Of a DNA stretch of 64,000 nucleotides, positions 1 through 9,214 are shown one piece after another. The stretch spans positions 1 to 64,000 of the forward strand of contig NZ_VJON01000009.1 of the NCBI RefSeq assembly GCF_007556685.1, written 5' to 3'. A program made the translations under genes and the position numbers. Numbering within the stretch: position 1 is the first letter of the stretch; every line of letters begins with the position of its first letter. The notes under the pieces were generated by a model that made no database searches, had not been told where the DNA came from, and saw nothing but the letters and a program-made list of their open reading frames with translations. This DNA is from Tepidimonas charontis. GTDB lineage: Bacteria; Pseudomonadota; Gammaproteobacteria; Burkholderiales; Burkholderiaceae_C.

Positions 1-323
1 CTCATCCGGCACCACATCCACCCCCAGGTCCAACCCAACAAACCGGGCCAGCAGCGGCGTGTCATACAGGGCTTCCTCCACCGCCGGATCCGACAGCCCA
101 AACCACTGCTGCAGAAAGTAAATCCTCAAAAGCTTCTCGACCGCAAAGGGTGGACAACCCCACCCTTGGGGCCTGCCTTGGGCGCATACGGCTCGATGAG
201 CGCAACCAGCTCTTTCCAGGGCACCACACGCTCCATCTGCTCCAAAAACTCACGCTTGCGGGTGCGCTTGGTGCGCAGCTCAAAGCCCGTATACATCGGC
301 ACCTGAAGACTCATCTGCTTCAT
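1..323 (-). pseudogene. IS5-type transposase N-terminal part, frameshifted, runs off the window
   Basis: On the minus strand the start at 323 opens a protein beginning MKQMSLQVPMYTGFELRTK, followed by KRTRKREFLEQMERVVPW, the conserved N-terminus of IS5-family transposases. After the KAGPKGG stretch near base 148 this frame leaves the family pattern. The expected continuation (PPFAVEKLLRIYFLQQWFGL, then SDPAVEEALYDTPLLARFVG and LDLGVDVVPDE) is found in another frame down to base 1. The gene therefore carries a frameshift at about 140-150 and the rest lies outside the window. A few IS5 relatives use programmed frameshifting, but no slippery run is evident, so decay is more likely. Confidence 0.8.
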
Positions 324-356
324 GTCGCTATTGTCCCATCCCGGCAGTCAGGTGGG

Positions 357-373
357 GGTTTTGCAGACCTTCC
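357..373 (-). repeat. Terminal inverted repeat of the left-hand IS5-type element
   Basis: Read on the minus strand, the element edge is GGAAGGTCTGCAAAACC, the GGAAGG-type end usual for IS5-family elements. It lies about 50 bp upstream of the transposase start. The next bases outside it are TTAA, which fits an IS5-type target site. The partner end is not in the window. Confidence 0.6.
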
Positions 374-510
374 TTAATCAAAGTTCGTTCGTTTCGGATC
401 AATAATTCGTCGTCAATGAAGTCACTCCGCAGTTCGGTCGATGCCCTTTGCGCTTTAGCCAGGCGGCACCAAAGCGAGAGGGCATGACATAGGGATTAAA
501 CCGTTGCCCA

Positions 511-1974
511 ATGGACCACGCCACCCTCTCCGCCCTGCGCGACCGCCACCCGGCCTGGCGGCTTCTGGCCTCGCCGCATGCCCCGCTCGTGGCGAGCTTC
601 CTGCACCGGGTGTTCGTGGCCCCCAATGTGCGGGTGATGAGCGAGGCCGATCTGGCCGAGGCACTGGAGGACGAGCTGTACGCCCTGCGCGAGCAACTGG
701 GGGCTGAGGCCTACCCCAAGTCGGCAATCGAATACCTCAATGACTGGGCCGCAGCGGACAAGGGCTGGCTGCGCAAGTTCTACAAGCCGGGTACGGATGA
801 GGCACAGTTCGACCTGACGCCAGCCACGGAAAAGGCGATTGCCTGGCTGCTGTCGTTGACCGATCGGCCCTTTGTTGGCACTGAATCGCGCCTGCTCACG
901 TTGTTCACGCTTCTGGAGCAGATCAGCACGGGCACCGAGACCGATCCGAGCAAGCGTCTGGCAGACCTTCGCGCCAGGCGCAACGCGCTGGATGCGGAGA
1001 TTGCCCGGCTGTTGGCAGGCGAGGTACTAATCCTGGACGATACGGCCATCAAGGATCGTTTTCTCCAGTTCCAGCAGCTGGCACGCGAGCTTTTGGCCGA
1101 CTTTCGCGAGGTGGAGCACAATTTCCGCCAGCTAGACCGCAAGGTGCGGGAGAAGATCGCGCTGTGGGAAGGCAGCAAGGGTGCGCTGCTCGATGAGATC
1201 ATGGGCGAGCGCGATGCCATCGGGGATTCTGACCAAGGCCGCAGCTTCCGCGCCTTCTGGGACTTCCTGATGTCCAGCCGGCGGCAGGAGGAGCTTTCCG
1301 AGCGGCTGGAGCGGATACTTGCGCTTCCTGCGATTGCTGAGCTTGCCCCCGACCCGCGCCTGCGCCGGGTGCATCATGACTGGCTGGAAGCTGGTGAGCA
1401 CACGCAGCGCACGGTGGCAATGCTCTCGCAGCAGTTGCGCCGTTTCCTGGACGACCGGGCCTTTCTGGAAAACCGCCGCATCCTGGACCTGCTGCACGGC
1501 ATCGAGAGCAAGGCGCTGGCTTTGCGCGAGGCCATTCCCGCCGGTATGGTGATGAGCATCGACGGCATGGCGGCGGACATCCAGCTGCCGCTGGAGCGTC
1601 CGCTGTACACGCCGCAGGTCAGGCCACGCCTGGGCGAATTCGCGCTGGTCGCGGGCGGGGACGATATCGACACCACGAGCTTGTTCGGACAGAGGGTGGT
1701 GGACAAGGGGCGCCTGCGCGCCAATGTGCTACACGCGCTGCGTAACAGGCCGCAAGTCACGCTGCGCGAGCTTGTGGAGGATGAGCCGCTGCATCAGGGT
1801 CTGGCCGAACTGCTGACCTATCTGGAACTGGCCCACACCCAGGATGGCCTGGACGGGATACGCGCTGTGATCGATGAGCGCGTGACCGATACCATCCGCT
1901 GGTCGTCGTGCAACACCGAGGGCGAGGCGGTGATGCGCGAGGCGCGCCTGCCGCGCGTGATTTTCACGCGCTGA
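511..1974 (+). CDS. jetA: Wadjet protein JetA (DUF3375 family)
   Basis: A 487-residue DUF3375 protein, full length for the family. It is the kleisin-like (MukF-like) subunit of a Wadjet complex, an SMC-type machine that recognises and cleaves invading circular plasmids. The start MDHATLSALRDRHPAWRLL is the usual N-terminus. Acidic and helical stretches follow, and the C-terminal part (EFALVAGGDDIDTTSLF onward) resembles the winged-helix end of the family. It is the first gene of jetABCD and is followed by jetB after 24 bp. The family call rests on sequence pattern and on the complete gene order; the plasmid-defence role is known for homologues and inferred here. Confidence 0.9.
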   Translation: MDHATLSALRDRHPAWRLLASPHAPLVASFLHRVFVAPNVRVMSEADLAEALEDELYALREQLGAEAYPKSAIEYLNDWAAADKGWLRKFYKPGTDEAQFDLTPATEKAIAWLLSLTDRPFVGTESRLLTLFTLLEQISTGTETDPSKRLADLRARRNALDAEIARLLAGEVLILDDTAIKDRFLQFQQLARELLADFREVEHNFRQLDRKVREKIALWEGSKGALLDEIMGERDAIGDSDQGRSFRAFWDFLMSSRRQEELSERLERILALPAIAELAPDPRLRRVHHDWLEAGEHTQRTVAMLSQQLRRFLDDRAFLENRRILDLLHGIESKALALREAIPAGMVMSIDGMAADIQLPLERPLYTPQVRPRLGEFALVAGGDDIDTTSLFGQRVVDKGRLRANVLHALRNRPQVTLRELVEDEPLHQGLAELLTYLELAHTQDGLDGIRAVIDERVTDTIRWSSCNTEGEAVMREARLPRVIFTR

Positions 1975-1998
1975 CCATTGACCGCGAACAGATAAAAC

Positions 1999-2676
1999 AT
2001 GGGCGAAGTCTTCTACGCGCACGATTCACCCCAAGGGCACCAAGGCACCCCGCATGCCACCCCCGAGCTGACTCAGCTGTTGCTGCACCTGCTCAAAGGG
2101 GTGCTTTACCGTGAGGAGGATGAGCGCCTGTGGGCCAGCCTGCTGCATCTGCAGACGCAGGTGCGGGAATACGCCGCCGTGCTGTTGCTTGACTTGGTAG
2201 TGGAAGAAGCGGAGGGCTATGCCTTTTTGCGCAGCCGCCCCGACCCGGACGAATCCGAGGACGGTCCGCGCCTGCCCCGTCTCGTTGCGCGGTGGCCGCT
2301 GTCCTATGCGGTGAGCCTGATGCTGGCGCTCTTGCGCAAGCGCCTGGCAGAGTTCGATGCCCTTGGCGGGGACACACGGCTGGTGCTGTCCCGTGATGAC
2401 ATCGTCGAGCTGATGCGCGTATACCTGCCCGATGGCACGAACGAGGCCCGCTTGATCGACCAGGTGGACGCAACCCTTACCAAGGTGGTGGAGCTGGGCT
2501 TCCTGCGCCGGCTCAAGCCCGCCGTTGGCAGTGCGCACGACCGCGGCCATTACGAGGTACGCCGCATCCTGAAGGCCTTTATCGACGCAACCTGGCTAGC
2601 GGAGCTGGATGCCCGGCTCGAAGCGTATCGCCTGGCCCTGTCAGGGAAGGTGGAGGAGGACAACCGCGATGCTTGA
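1999..2676 (+). CDS. jetB: Wadjet protein JetB (DUF4194 family)
   Basis: A 225-residue DUF4194 protein, the MukE-like winged-helix subunit that binds the JetA kleisin and bridges it to the JetC ATPase. It contains the family's typical stretch of an aromatic and leucine-rich helix ([21 protein letters not shown]), then [19 protein letters not shown] and a C-terminal [12 protein letters not shown] segment. The gene overlaps jetC by 8 bp (jetC begins at 2669), which indicates translational coupling inside the jetABCD operon. Nothing in it looks damaged. Confidence 0.9.
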   Translation: MGEVFYAHDSPQGHQGTPHATPELTQLLLHLLKGVLYREEDERLWASLLHLQTQVREYAAVLLLDLVVEEAEGYAFLRSRPDPDESEDGPRLPRLVARWPLSYAVSLMLALLRKRLAEFDALGGDTRLVLSRDDIVELMRVYLPDGTNEARLIDQVDATLTKVVELGFLRRLKPAVGSAHDRGHYEVRRILKAFIDATWLAELDARLEAYRLALSGKVEEDNRDA

Positions 2677-5600
2677 TGCACCGATGCTTGGGCTTGACTT
2701 CGTGGCGGACGACAGTCGGGTGGGCTTTCGGCTGCACTCGCTGGGGGTACTAAACTGGGGCACCTTCAACCAGCGCGTATGGCGGCTCGATCTTGGCGGG
2801 CGCAACGGGCTCCTGACCGGCGACATCGGTTCGGGCAAGTCCACCCTGGTCGATGCCATCACAACCCTCCTCGTGCCACCGCAACGCGTGGCCTACAACA
2901 AGGCGGCGGGGGCCGAGGCCCGCGAGCGCTCCCTGCGCTCCTACGTCGTTGGCCATTACAAGAGCGAGCGCAACGAAATCACGGGTAGCACCCGCCCGGT
3001 CGCGCTGCGCGATGCATCCAGCCACTCCATCATCCTCGCGGTGTTCCGCAATGAGGGCTATGACCAGGCCGTGACGCTGGCCCAGGTCTTCTTCTGGGGA
3101 AAAGACACGCAAGGCTAGCCCCAGCGCCTGTTCGTCACGGCCGAGCGGGCCCTGAGCATCGCCGATGACTTCCGGGTCATGGAGGGCGACATCCATACCC
3201 TGCGCAAAAAGCTGCGCAGCGCTGACTGCCAGCTATTCGACAGCTTCCCGCCCTATGCCGCCTGGTTTCGCCGCCGCTTCGGCATTGAGCACGAACAGGC
3301 CCTGGAACTGTTCCACCAGACGGTTTCGATGAAATCGGTCGGCAATCTCCTCACCGACTTTGTCCGCAATCACATGCTGGAACCGTTTGATGTGGGCAGT
3401 CGCATCGAATCCCTGATCGGTCACTTCGATGATCTGGACCGGGCCCAGCAGGCGGTGCTCAAGGCCAAGCGGCAGGTGGAAATGCTGACCCCGCTGGTCG
3501 AAAACGGCGCACGTCACCGCCAGCTCACGGACGAGATCGAGCGCTGGCGCCAGGCGCGGGATCAGCTTCGGCCGTACTTCGCCCGCCTCAAGGGCCAGCT
3601 GCTGGAGCGCCGCCTCGACCTGCTGGCGCAGGAGGCCGCCCGGCTCGATGCACGGATCGAGCGCCTGGAAGCCGAGCGGGAGGCCGCGCGCGTTGAAATC
3701 GGCCGACTGGAACGTGCCATGCGCGACCAAGGCGGCGACCGCCTGGAGGAGCTGGCCGCCGAGATTCGCCGCCTGCAGCAGGAAAAGGTCCAACGGCAGC
3801 AACGCGCCGACCGCTATCATGTCCTGCTCGCCCGCATGGATGAGCCAGCACCGGAAGATGAGGCCGGCTTCCTTGCCCTCCAGCAGGGCATGGCCCAGCG
3901 GGCCGAAGCATTGCGCACGCAACTGGCCGACCTGGACAACCGCGAGCGCGAAGAGGACTTCGCCTTCCGCAAGGGACGGGAAGAACACACCGCCCTCACC
4001 GAGGAGATCGACAGCCTCGCGCGGCGCAAGAGCAATATCGACACAGCCCAGATCCGCATCCGCGAAGCGCTGTGTGCGGCGCTGGGGCTGCCCGAGGACG
4101 AGCTGCCCTTCGCGGGCGAACTGATTCAGGTGCGCGCGGAAGAGCGCGACTGGGAAGGCGCCGCCGAGCGGCTGCTGCGCGGCTTCGGCCTGGCCCTGCT
4201 GGTACCGGACGGCCACTACAGGGCCGTCGCCACATGGGTGGACCGCCAGCATCTGGGCGCCCGCCTGGTGTACTTCCACGTACGGCCGCGCAAGGTTGCG
4301 CCGGGTGCCAGCCTGCATCCGCAATCCCTGGTAAGAAAACTCGTCATCAAGCCCGATTCCCCCCACCACGCATGGCTGGAACAGGAACTGCAAAGCCGCT
4401 TTGACTTTGCCTGCTGCGACACCCCCGAGCAGTTTCAGCGCGAGGCGCGGGCCATCACCCGCGCCGGGCAGATCAAAGAGCCGGGTGGCCGTCACGAGAA
4501 GGACGACCGCAGCCGGATCGACAATCGCAGCCGCTACGTGCTGGGCTGGAGCAATGCCGACAAGCTGCGGGCCCTGCGCGATGCGCGCGCCCAGCTCGAG
4601 GCCAGACTGGCGGTGCATGCCCAGCGCATCAGCGAGCTCAGCCAGTCCCGCCGTGAATTGCAGGGCCGGCTGGATGCGCTGAACCGGCTGGAAGAATTCA
4701 CCCGCTTTGCCGACATCGACTGGATGAGCCTGGCGCGCAGAATCGCAACACTGACCGAGGAGCGCACACGGCTGGAGACCGCCCCGAACACCTTGCAGGA
4801 ACTGGGACGCCAGCTCAGGACCGCGCAGGACCGGCTTGGCGAGCTGGAGGGCCAGTACGCCGAGCTTCTGGGCAAGCGGGGTGAGATCAAGAACAAGCAC
4901 GAAACGGCCCAGGCCATGCGCAACCAGGCCGCTTTGCTATGGCAGCAGGCGCCGCTGACCGAGGCCCAGATCGGGCAGCTGGATCAGTGACGCGCGCAGG
5001 CGCTGGGTGAACACCAGCTTTCGGTCGAATCCTGCGACAACCGCGAGCAGGAGATGCGTCAATGGCTGCAGATGCGCATCGACAATAAGAACAGGAACCT
5101 GACCGACCTGACCGAACGCATCGTCAACGCCATGCGTGGTTTCAAAGAGGCGTTCAAGGCCGAGACCGTGGAAATGGATGCCAGTCTGGCGGCCCTGCCC
5201 GAATATGAACGCATGCTCGAGGGTTTGCAGCGCGACGACCTGCCGCGCTTCGAAGCGCGTTTCAAAGAGCTGCTCAATGTCAACACGATCAACGAGATCG
5301 CCCAATTCAACGCCCAGCTCAACCGCGGGCGCGAGCGCATCAAGGAGCGCGTCGAGCGCATCAACCTGTCGCTGCAGGCCATCGACTACAACCCCGGCCG
5401 ATATATCACCCTGGTGGCCTCCCCCAGCCCGGATGCCGAGATCCGCGAATTCCAGCAAGCCCTGCGCGCCTGCACCGAGGGGACACTGACCGGCTCGGCC
5501 GACGAAACCTACTCCGAGGCCAAGTTCCTGCAAGTCAAGGCCATCATCGACCGCTTCCGTGGCCGCGAGGGACTGTTGGACATCGACCGCCGCTGGGCCA

Positions 5601-6064
5601 CCAAAGTCATCGACGTGCGCAACTGGTTTTTGTTCTCGGCCAGCGAGCGCTGGCGCGCCGATGGCGCTGAGCACGAACACTACTCGGACTCGGGCGGCAA
5701 GTCGGGCGGCCAGAAGGAAAAGCTGGCCTACACCGTGCTGGCGGCAAGCCTTGCTTACCAGTTTGGCCTGGAATGGGGAGCGGTGCGATCACGATCATTC
5801 CGCTTCGTCGTCATTGACGAAGCCTTCGGGCGCGGTTCGGACGAATCGGCGCGATACGGCCTGCGCCTGTTCCAGCAGCTCAACCTGCAGCTTCTCATCG
5901 TCACACCGCTGCAGAAGATCCACATCATCGAGCCTTATGTGGCCAGCGTCGGCTTTGTGCACAACGAAGGCGGGCGCGACTCCCGGCTGCGCTGCCTGTC
6001 GATCGAGGCATACCAAGCGCAGAAAGCCGCCAATGCAACGGCTGGGATGGGCACGCCCCCATGA
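2669..6064 (+). pseudogene. jetC: Wadjet SMC-like ATPase JetC, interrupted by two in-frame stop codons
   Basis: The frame that starts at ATG 2669 encodes an SbcC/MukB-like ATPase of about 1131 codons ending at TGA 6062-6064, but it is broken by TAG at 3116-3118 and TGA at 4988-4990. No frameshift is present: homologous sequence continues in the same frame after each stop. The first piece carries Walker A (GDIGSGKST, about residues 51-59), the middle piece the long coiled coils, and the last piece the signature (SGGKSGGQKEKLAYT) and Walker B (VVIDEAFGRGS). The two ATP-binding halves are thus on separate reading pieces. Each stop could come from a single C-to-T change (CAG to TAG, CGA to TGA). 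Pseudogene, readthrough or sequencing error remain possible; pseudogene is favoured. Confidence 0.85.
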
Positions 6065-7278
6065 ACTGGACCCTGCCTGCCGATCTGCGCGCGCAAGTCC
6101 AGCGCCTGTGGGATCGCGGCGAACTGCTGCGGGCAGCGGTGATGGACACCCTACCCTGGCCGCTGCGCCTCAATCTCAAGGGCCCCTCGCCTGCCGACCT
6201 CACCGAGCGCTTCGAAGCCGTACGAGACTGGCTGTACAACATCGCCAACACTCCGTATGTTCGCATCGAATGGCGCGACTGGAACCACCGCATCCAGGGC
6301 ATGCAGCGGCTGCCAGCGACAGTGTGGCTCGACACCCTGGGAGACACCCTGGCCTTCATCGGCAAGACCCGCCAGGCCGAACAGTTCCAGGCCCTGTGGC
6401 AGCAAACGGCAGCCGCGCAGCCTTGCCTGCTCGACTGGCTTGCCCGGCGGCCGATCCAGGCCCTGGATTGGCTCGACCGCTGGGAACAACTCCTGGCAAT
6501 CGTCGCCTGGCTGCAGGCTCACCCTCGCCCGGGCATCTATATGCGCCAGGTCGACATCCCCGGCGTCGACAGCAAATTCATCGAGACCCACCGCGGCGTG
6601 CTCACCGAACTGCTCAATCTGGCCCTGCCTCCCACCGCCATCGAAGCGGACGCCACCGGCCTTGCCCAATTCACGCGCCGCTTTGGCTTCCTGGACAAGC
6701 CCGCGCGGATCCGCTTTCGACTGCTCGATGCCACCCTGCCCAGTCTACCGGGCTGCCCATCCTCACCGCAGAACCTGCCCGACATCACCCTGGACATGGC
6801 CAGCTTCGCGGCCCTGACGCTACCCGTGCAGCGCGTGTTCATCACCGAGAACGAAACCAACTTCCTTGCCTTCCCCCCCGTGGCCAAGGCCATCATCATC
6901 TTTGGCGCGGGCTACGGCTGGGAAGCCCTGCCGCCCGCAACATGGCTCCAGCGCTGCCGGCTGCACTACTGGGGCGACCTCGACACCCACGGCTTTGCCA
7001 TTCTCAACCAGCTGCGCAGCCACTTCCCCCACACGGCCTCCTTCCTCATGGACCGCGAAACACTGCTGGCCCACCGCCTCCACTGGGGCGAAGAACCCAA
7101 ACCGGTCCACCACGACCTCCCCCATCTGACCATCGAAGAGGCCGCCGTTTACGACGATTTGCGCTTTGATCGCTACCAACCCCGGCTGCGAATGGAACAA
7201 GAGCGCGTGGGCTATGGCTGGCTACAGCAGCAACTGGCAAGTCGGCTCTCGCGAGCGGACACAGCCCCGTCTTTGTAA
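6061..7278 (+). CDS. jetD: Wadjet nuclease subunit JetD (DUF3322/DUF2220)
   Basis: A 405-residue protein with an N-terminal DUF3322 arm and a C-terminal DUF2220 Toprim-like fold, the nuclease subunit that cuts plasmid DNA in Wadjet. Visible Toprim features are the glutamate in FITENETNFLAFP (about residues 260-272) and the aspartates in HYWGDLDTHGF (about residues 302-312), the expected metal-binding E...DxD arrangement. The start ATG overlaps the jetC stop as ATGA, so translation is coupled to ribosomes ending jetC. If jetC is truncated at its first stop, translation of jetD may be reduced. The gene itself appears intact. Confidence 0.9.
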   Translation: MNWTLPADLRAQVQRLWDRGELLRAAVMDTLPWPLRLNLKGPSPADLTERFEAVRDWLYNIANTPYVRIEWRDWNHRIQGMQRLPATVWLDTLGDTLAFIGKTRQAEQFQALWQQTAAAQPCLLDWLARRPIQALDWLDRWEQLLAIVAWLQAHPRPGIYMRQVDIPGVDSKFIETHRGVLTELLNLALPPTAIEADATGLAQFTRRFGFLDKPARIRFRLLDATLPSLPGCPSSPQNLPDITLDMASFAALTLPVQRVFITENETNFLAFPPVAKAIIIFGAGYGWEALPPATWLQRCRLHYWGDLDTHGFAILNQLRSHFPHTASFLMDRETLLAHRLHWGEEPKPVHHDLPHLTIEEAAVYDDLRFDRYQPRLRMEQERVGYGWLQQQLASRLSRADTAPSL

Positions 7279-7390
7279 ACGGGGGCCGGGCCGACGTCTT
7301 CAGCGGTATGCGCTGCCTATTCTTCTTTTTGTGAGCGCTGTGTCCCCCTGTTTCGAGGGCGAGCGCATTGGCTGAGTAGGGGGTTTTGGA

Positions 7391-7867
7391 ATGCACGCTG
7401 CCGCCGCTGCGCGCGAAGCGGCGGTAGCTGCGGCGCCGTTTGACCCGGTAGCGGACTACGACGTGCGCCAGCCGGCCTTGCCCGCATTGGACGCGACCAG
7501 CCGCGCCCGCCTGATCCCGGTCTTGTCGTGCCTTGGGCTGGAACCCGCTGCCCCTGGCACGCTGCTCATCGCCAACGTGGCCGGCTACGCCCATTACGAC
7601 GGGCCCCAGCTCGAAGCACAAGGGCAGGCCGGTTTTGCCAGCGGCGACGCTCTCACGCTCGAGCGCGAGCCGGACAATCCCCGTGATCCGCTCGCCGTGC
7701 GCATTCTCTGGCAAGGGGCGCATCTGGGCCATGTGCCGCGCGCCGAAAGTGCCGAGATCGCACGGCGGCTCGATCGAGGCGAACCGCTCGTCTGCCGCCT
7801 GCTGCGCTATACCCCAGCGGCGGCCGCTTGGCGCAAAATCGAGTTTGTCATCGCGGAGGGCAAATGA
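7391..7867 (+). CDS. HIRAN-domain protein
   Basis: A 158-residue protein. The N-terminal ~50 residues are alanine-rich. From about residue 57 (TLLIANVAGYAHYDGP) to the end it matches a HIRAN domain: LEREPDNPRDPLAVRILW followed by GAHLGHVPRAESAEIARRLD is the characteristic core. HIRAN domains bind DNA, notably 3' ends in HLTF/Rad5-type proteins; in bacteria they also occur as stand-alone genes near restriction and defence loci. Its stop overlaps the start of the next gene (ATGA), so the two are co-translated. No catalytic domain is attached. The role is unknown; its position between Wadjet and a type III system suggests a defence or DNA-processing link. Confidence 0.8.
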   Translation: MHAAAAAREAAVAAAPFDPVADYDVRQPALPALDATSRARLIPVLSCLGLEPAAPGTLLIANVAGYAHYDGPQLEAQGQAGFASGDALTLEREPDNPRDPLAVRILWQGAHLGHVPRAESAEIARRLDRGEPLVCRLLRYTPAAAAWRKIEFVIAEGK

Positions 7868-8949
7868 AAACCGCCACCACTGTGCCTGCGCTGTGGCCGA
7901 CGTATCGGCTCGCCGCCTTCATTTTTGCGGCGGTCATCGGGCTCATCGGGTTCTTCGCCGCCGAAGGGCTGGGCGAGGGGCTTTTCATCGCCATCGCCAT
8001 GAGCCTGACGGGTTTTATGGTCATGCTGCTTCTCTATCCGCCCGTGCGCTGGGCGCAACTGGCTTTCGTTCGCGTGGAGCCCTGGCTTGAGCGTCACTTC
8101 GGCACGCGCGCAACGGTGCTCGATGACAGCGCCCGTCCGCAGGCGTGGCTTGCCAGCCCCGCAAAGAAGACCAGCGCTTGCTCGGGAAACAGCCGTGTAC
8201 CATTTCCCGCCGAAGTCGAGGCGAGCTCCCTGTCACGCGCCGTTCCTGCGCTTGTCGGCGAAGAGTGGGCGCGAGCCGCCGACTCCGACCCCGGCGCCCT
8301 CGGCTCCGGCGTGCGCTTGCCCACACCGCTGAACCGATCGCTTGCGCACGCCGACACGGTCACGATCCAACCCGGCGTGCGCTGGCTCGCCGAGCAGATG
8401 CGCCCATGGCGCGAGCGGCTGAATCGGCGGGAAACTCCTGCCGGGCATAAGCTCTGGGGTAGTTATGAAGAGGCGGCAGCCGCTCTGGAGCATGCCGTGC
8501 GCCCCGCCATACAGGGGCTGGCCCGAGAATTGGCGGCGCTGTCCAGGGCCGCTTACGAGGTCGGGGCTGGCCAAGGCATGCCAGAGATTGCCGCAGCACG
8601 CTTTGCGGCCACCTTGGAACATTGGCTGACGGTGCGCGCCGCGCTGGCCCAACGCACCTTTGCCCATGACCCCGTGGGCGATGCGCGCGTCGAAGCGATC
8701 CTGGATGCGATCGATACGCGACTTGATCGAGTCTTCGCGGCCTATATCCACTTCGCCCAGCACCCCCAGGAGGCACTACGCTGGGCCGATGCAAACGGGC
8801 AGATGTCGATTGCTGTCGATTTCGATTGCCAGCGCGAGGTGCGAGACTTCGTCAACTGGGTGGTGCTCAAGACGCGCGGGCGGGGTAGCGGAACCCTCCG
8901 GTGGCTGGTCACGGCGTTTGCAATCGGGTACTGGTTGGGGGGGGCGTAG
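7864..8949 (+). CDS. Membrane protein of unknown function, coupled to HIRAN gene
   Basis: A 361-residue protein that I do not recognise. It has two adjacent hydrophobic helices near the N-terminus (roughly residues 16-36 and 39-60), a long soluble middle, and a final hydrophobic stretch (LRWLVTAFAIGYWLGG) that may be a third membrane segment. The middle part has several alpha-helical alanine/arginine-rich segments and a YEEAAAALEHAVRPAIQGLA stretch, but no catalytic motif I can name. The start at 7864 is chosen because it overlaps the HIRAN stop (ATGA) and leads straight into the hydrophobic helices. It probably anchors or partners the HIRAN protein at the membrane (inference). Confidence 0.65.
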   Translation: MKTATTVPALWPTYRLAAFIFAAVIGLIGFFAAEGLGEGLFIAIAMSLTGFMVMLLLYPPVRWAQLAFVRVEPWLERHFGTRATVLDDSARPQAWLASPAKKTSACSGNSRVPFPAEVEASSLSRAVPALVGEEWARAADSDPGALGSGVRLPTPLNRSLAHADTVTIQPGVRWLAEQMRPWRERLNRRETPAGHKLWGSYEEAAAALEHAVRPAIQGLARELAALSRAAYEVGAGQGMPEIAAARFAATLEHWLTVRAALAQRTFAHDPVGDARVEAILDAIDTRLDRVFAAYIHFAQHPQEALRWADANGQMSIAVDFDCQREVRDFVNWVVLKTRGRGSGTLRWLVTAFAIGYWLGGA

Positions 8950-9066
8950 CCCCGCGTCCCCATGGCAAGGTTGCGGCCGTAGTTGACGGGGGACGCTGCC
9001 CCTGCCGCCCTGGGGCCAGACCGCGCTGGGGCGGTGTCTGCGCGGTGCGCAGCGGTGCGCCGCCAA

Positions 9067-9089
9067 CGGGCAGGGTAATCGCCTGCCCG
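9067..9089. promoter_or_regulatory. 8-bp perfect hairpin upstream of mod
   Basis: CGGGCAGG at 9067-9074 pairs perfectly with CCTGCCCG at 9082-9089 across a 7-base loop. It lies in the 265-bp gene-free stretch 8950-9214 between the membrane-protein gene and mod. No T-run follows on the plus strand, so it may be a factor-dependent terminator, a leader structure or an operator. I see nothing else in this interval. Confidence 0.4.
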
Positions 9090-9214
9090 CTGATAGACTT
9101 CGCATCGACCGTGTCTGCGTGACCGGCGCCATCGACGCGCAGCCGTTGCACGAACACGCGCGCCGGGCAACGCCTTCCCCTGACGCCCGCGCCAACCGCC
9201 GACCTCCACACCCC

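Noticed and set aside
3233-4900. 555-codon minus-strand open frame inside jetC
   Set aside because: It is antisense to the coiled-coil part of jetC; the coiled-coil repeats produce long open frames on both strands.
3116-4990. Stop codons in jetC read as selenocysteine, pyrrolysine or a reassigned code
   Set aside because: TGA and TAG both end other genes here (for example jetB, jetD and res), no SECIS-like hairpin was evident after the TGA, and two different stops in one gene fit decay better.
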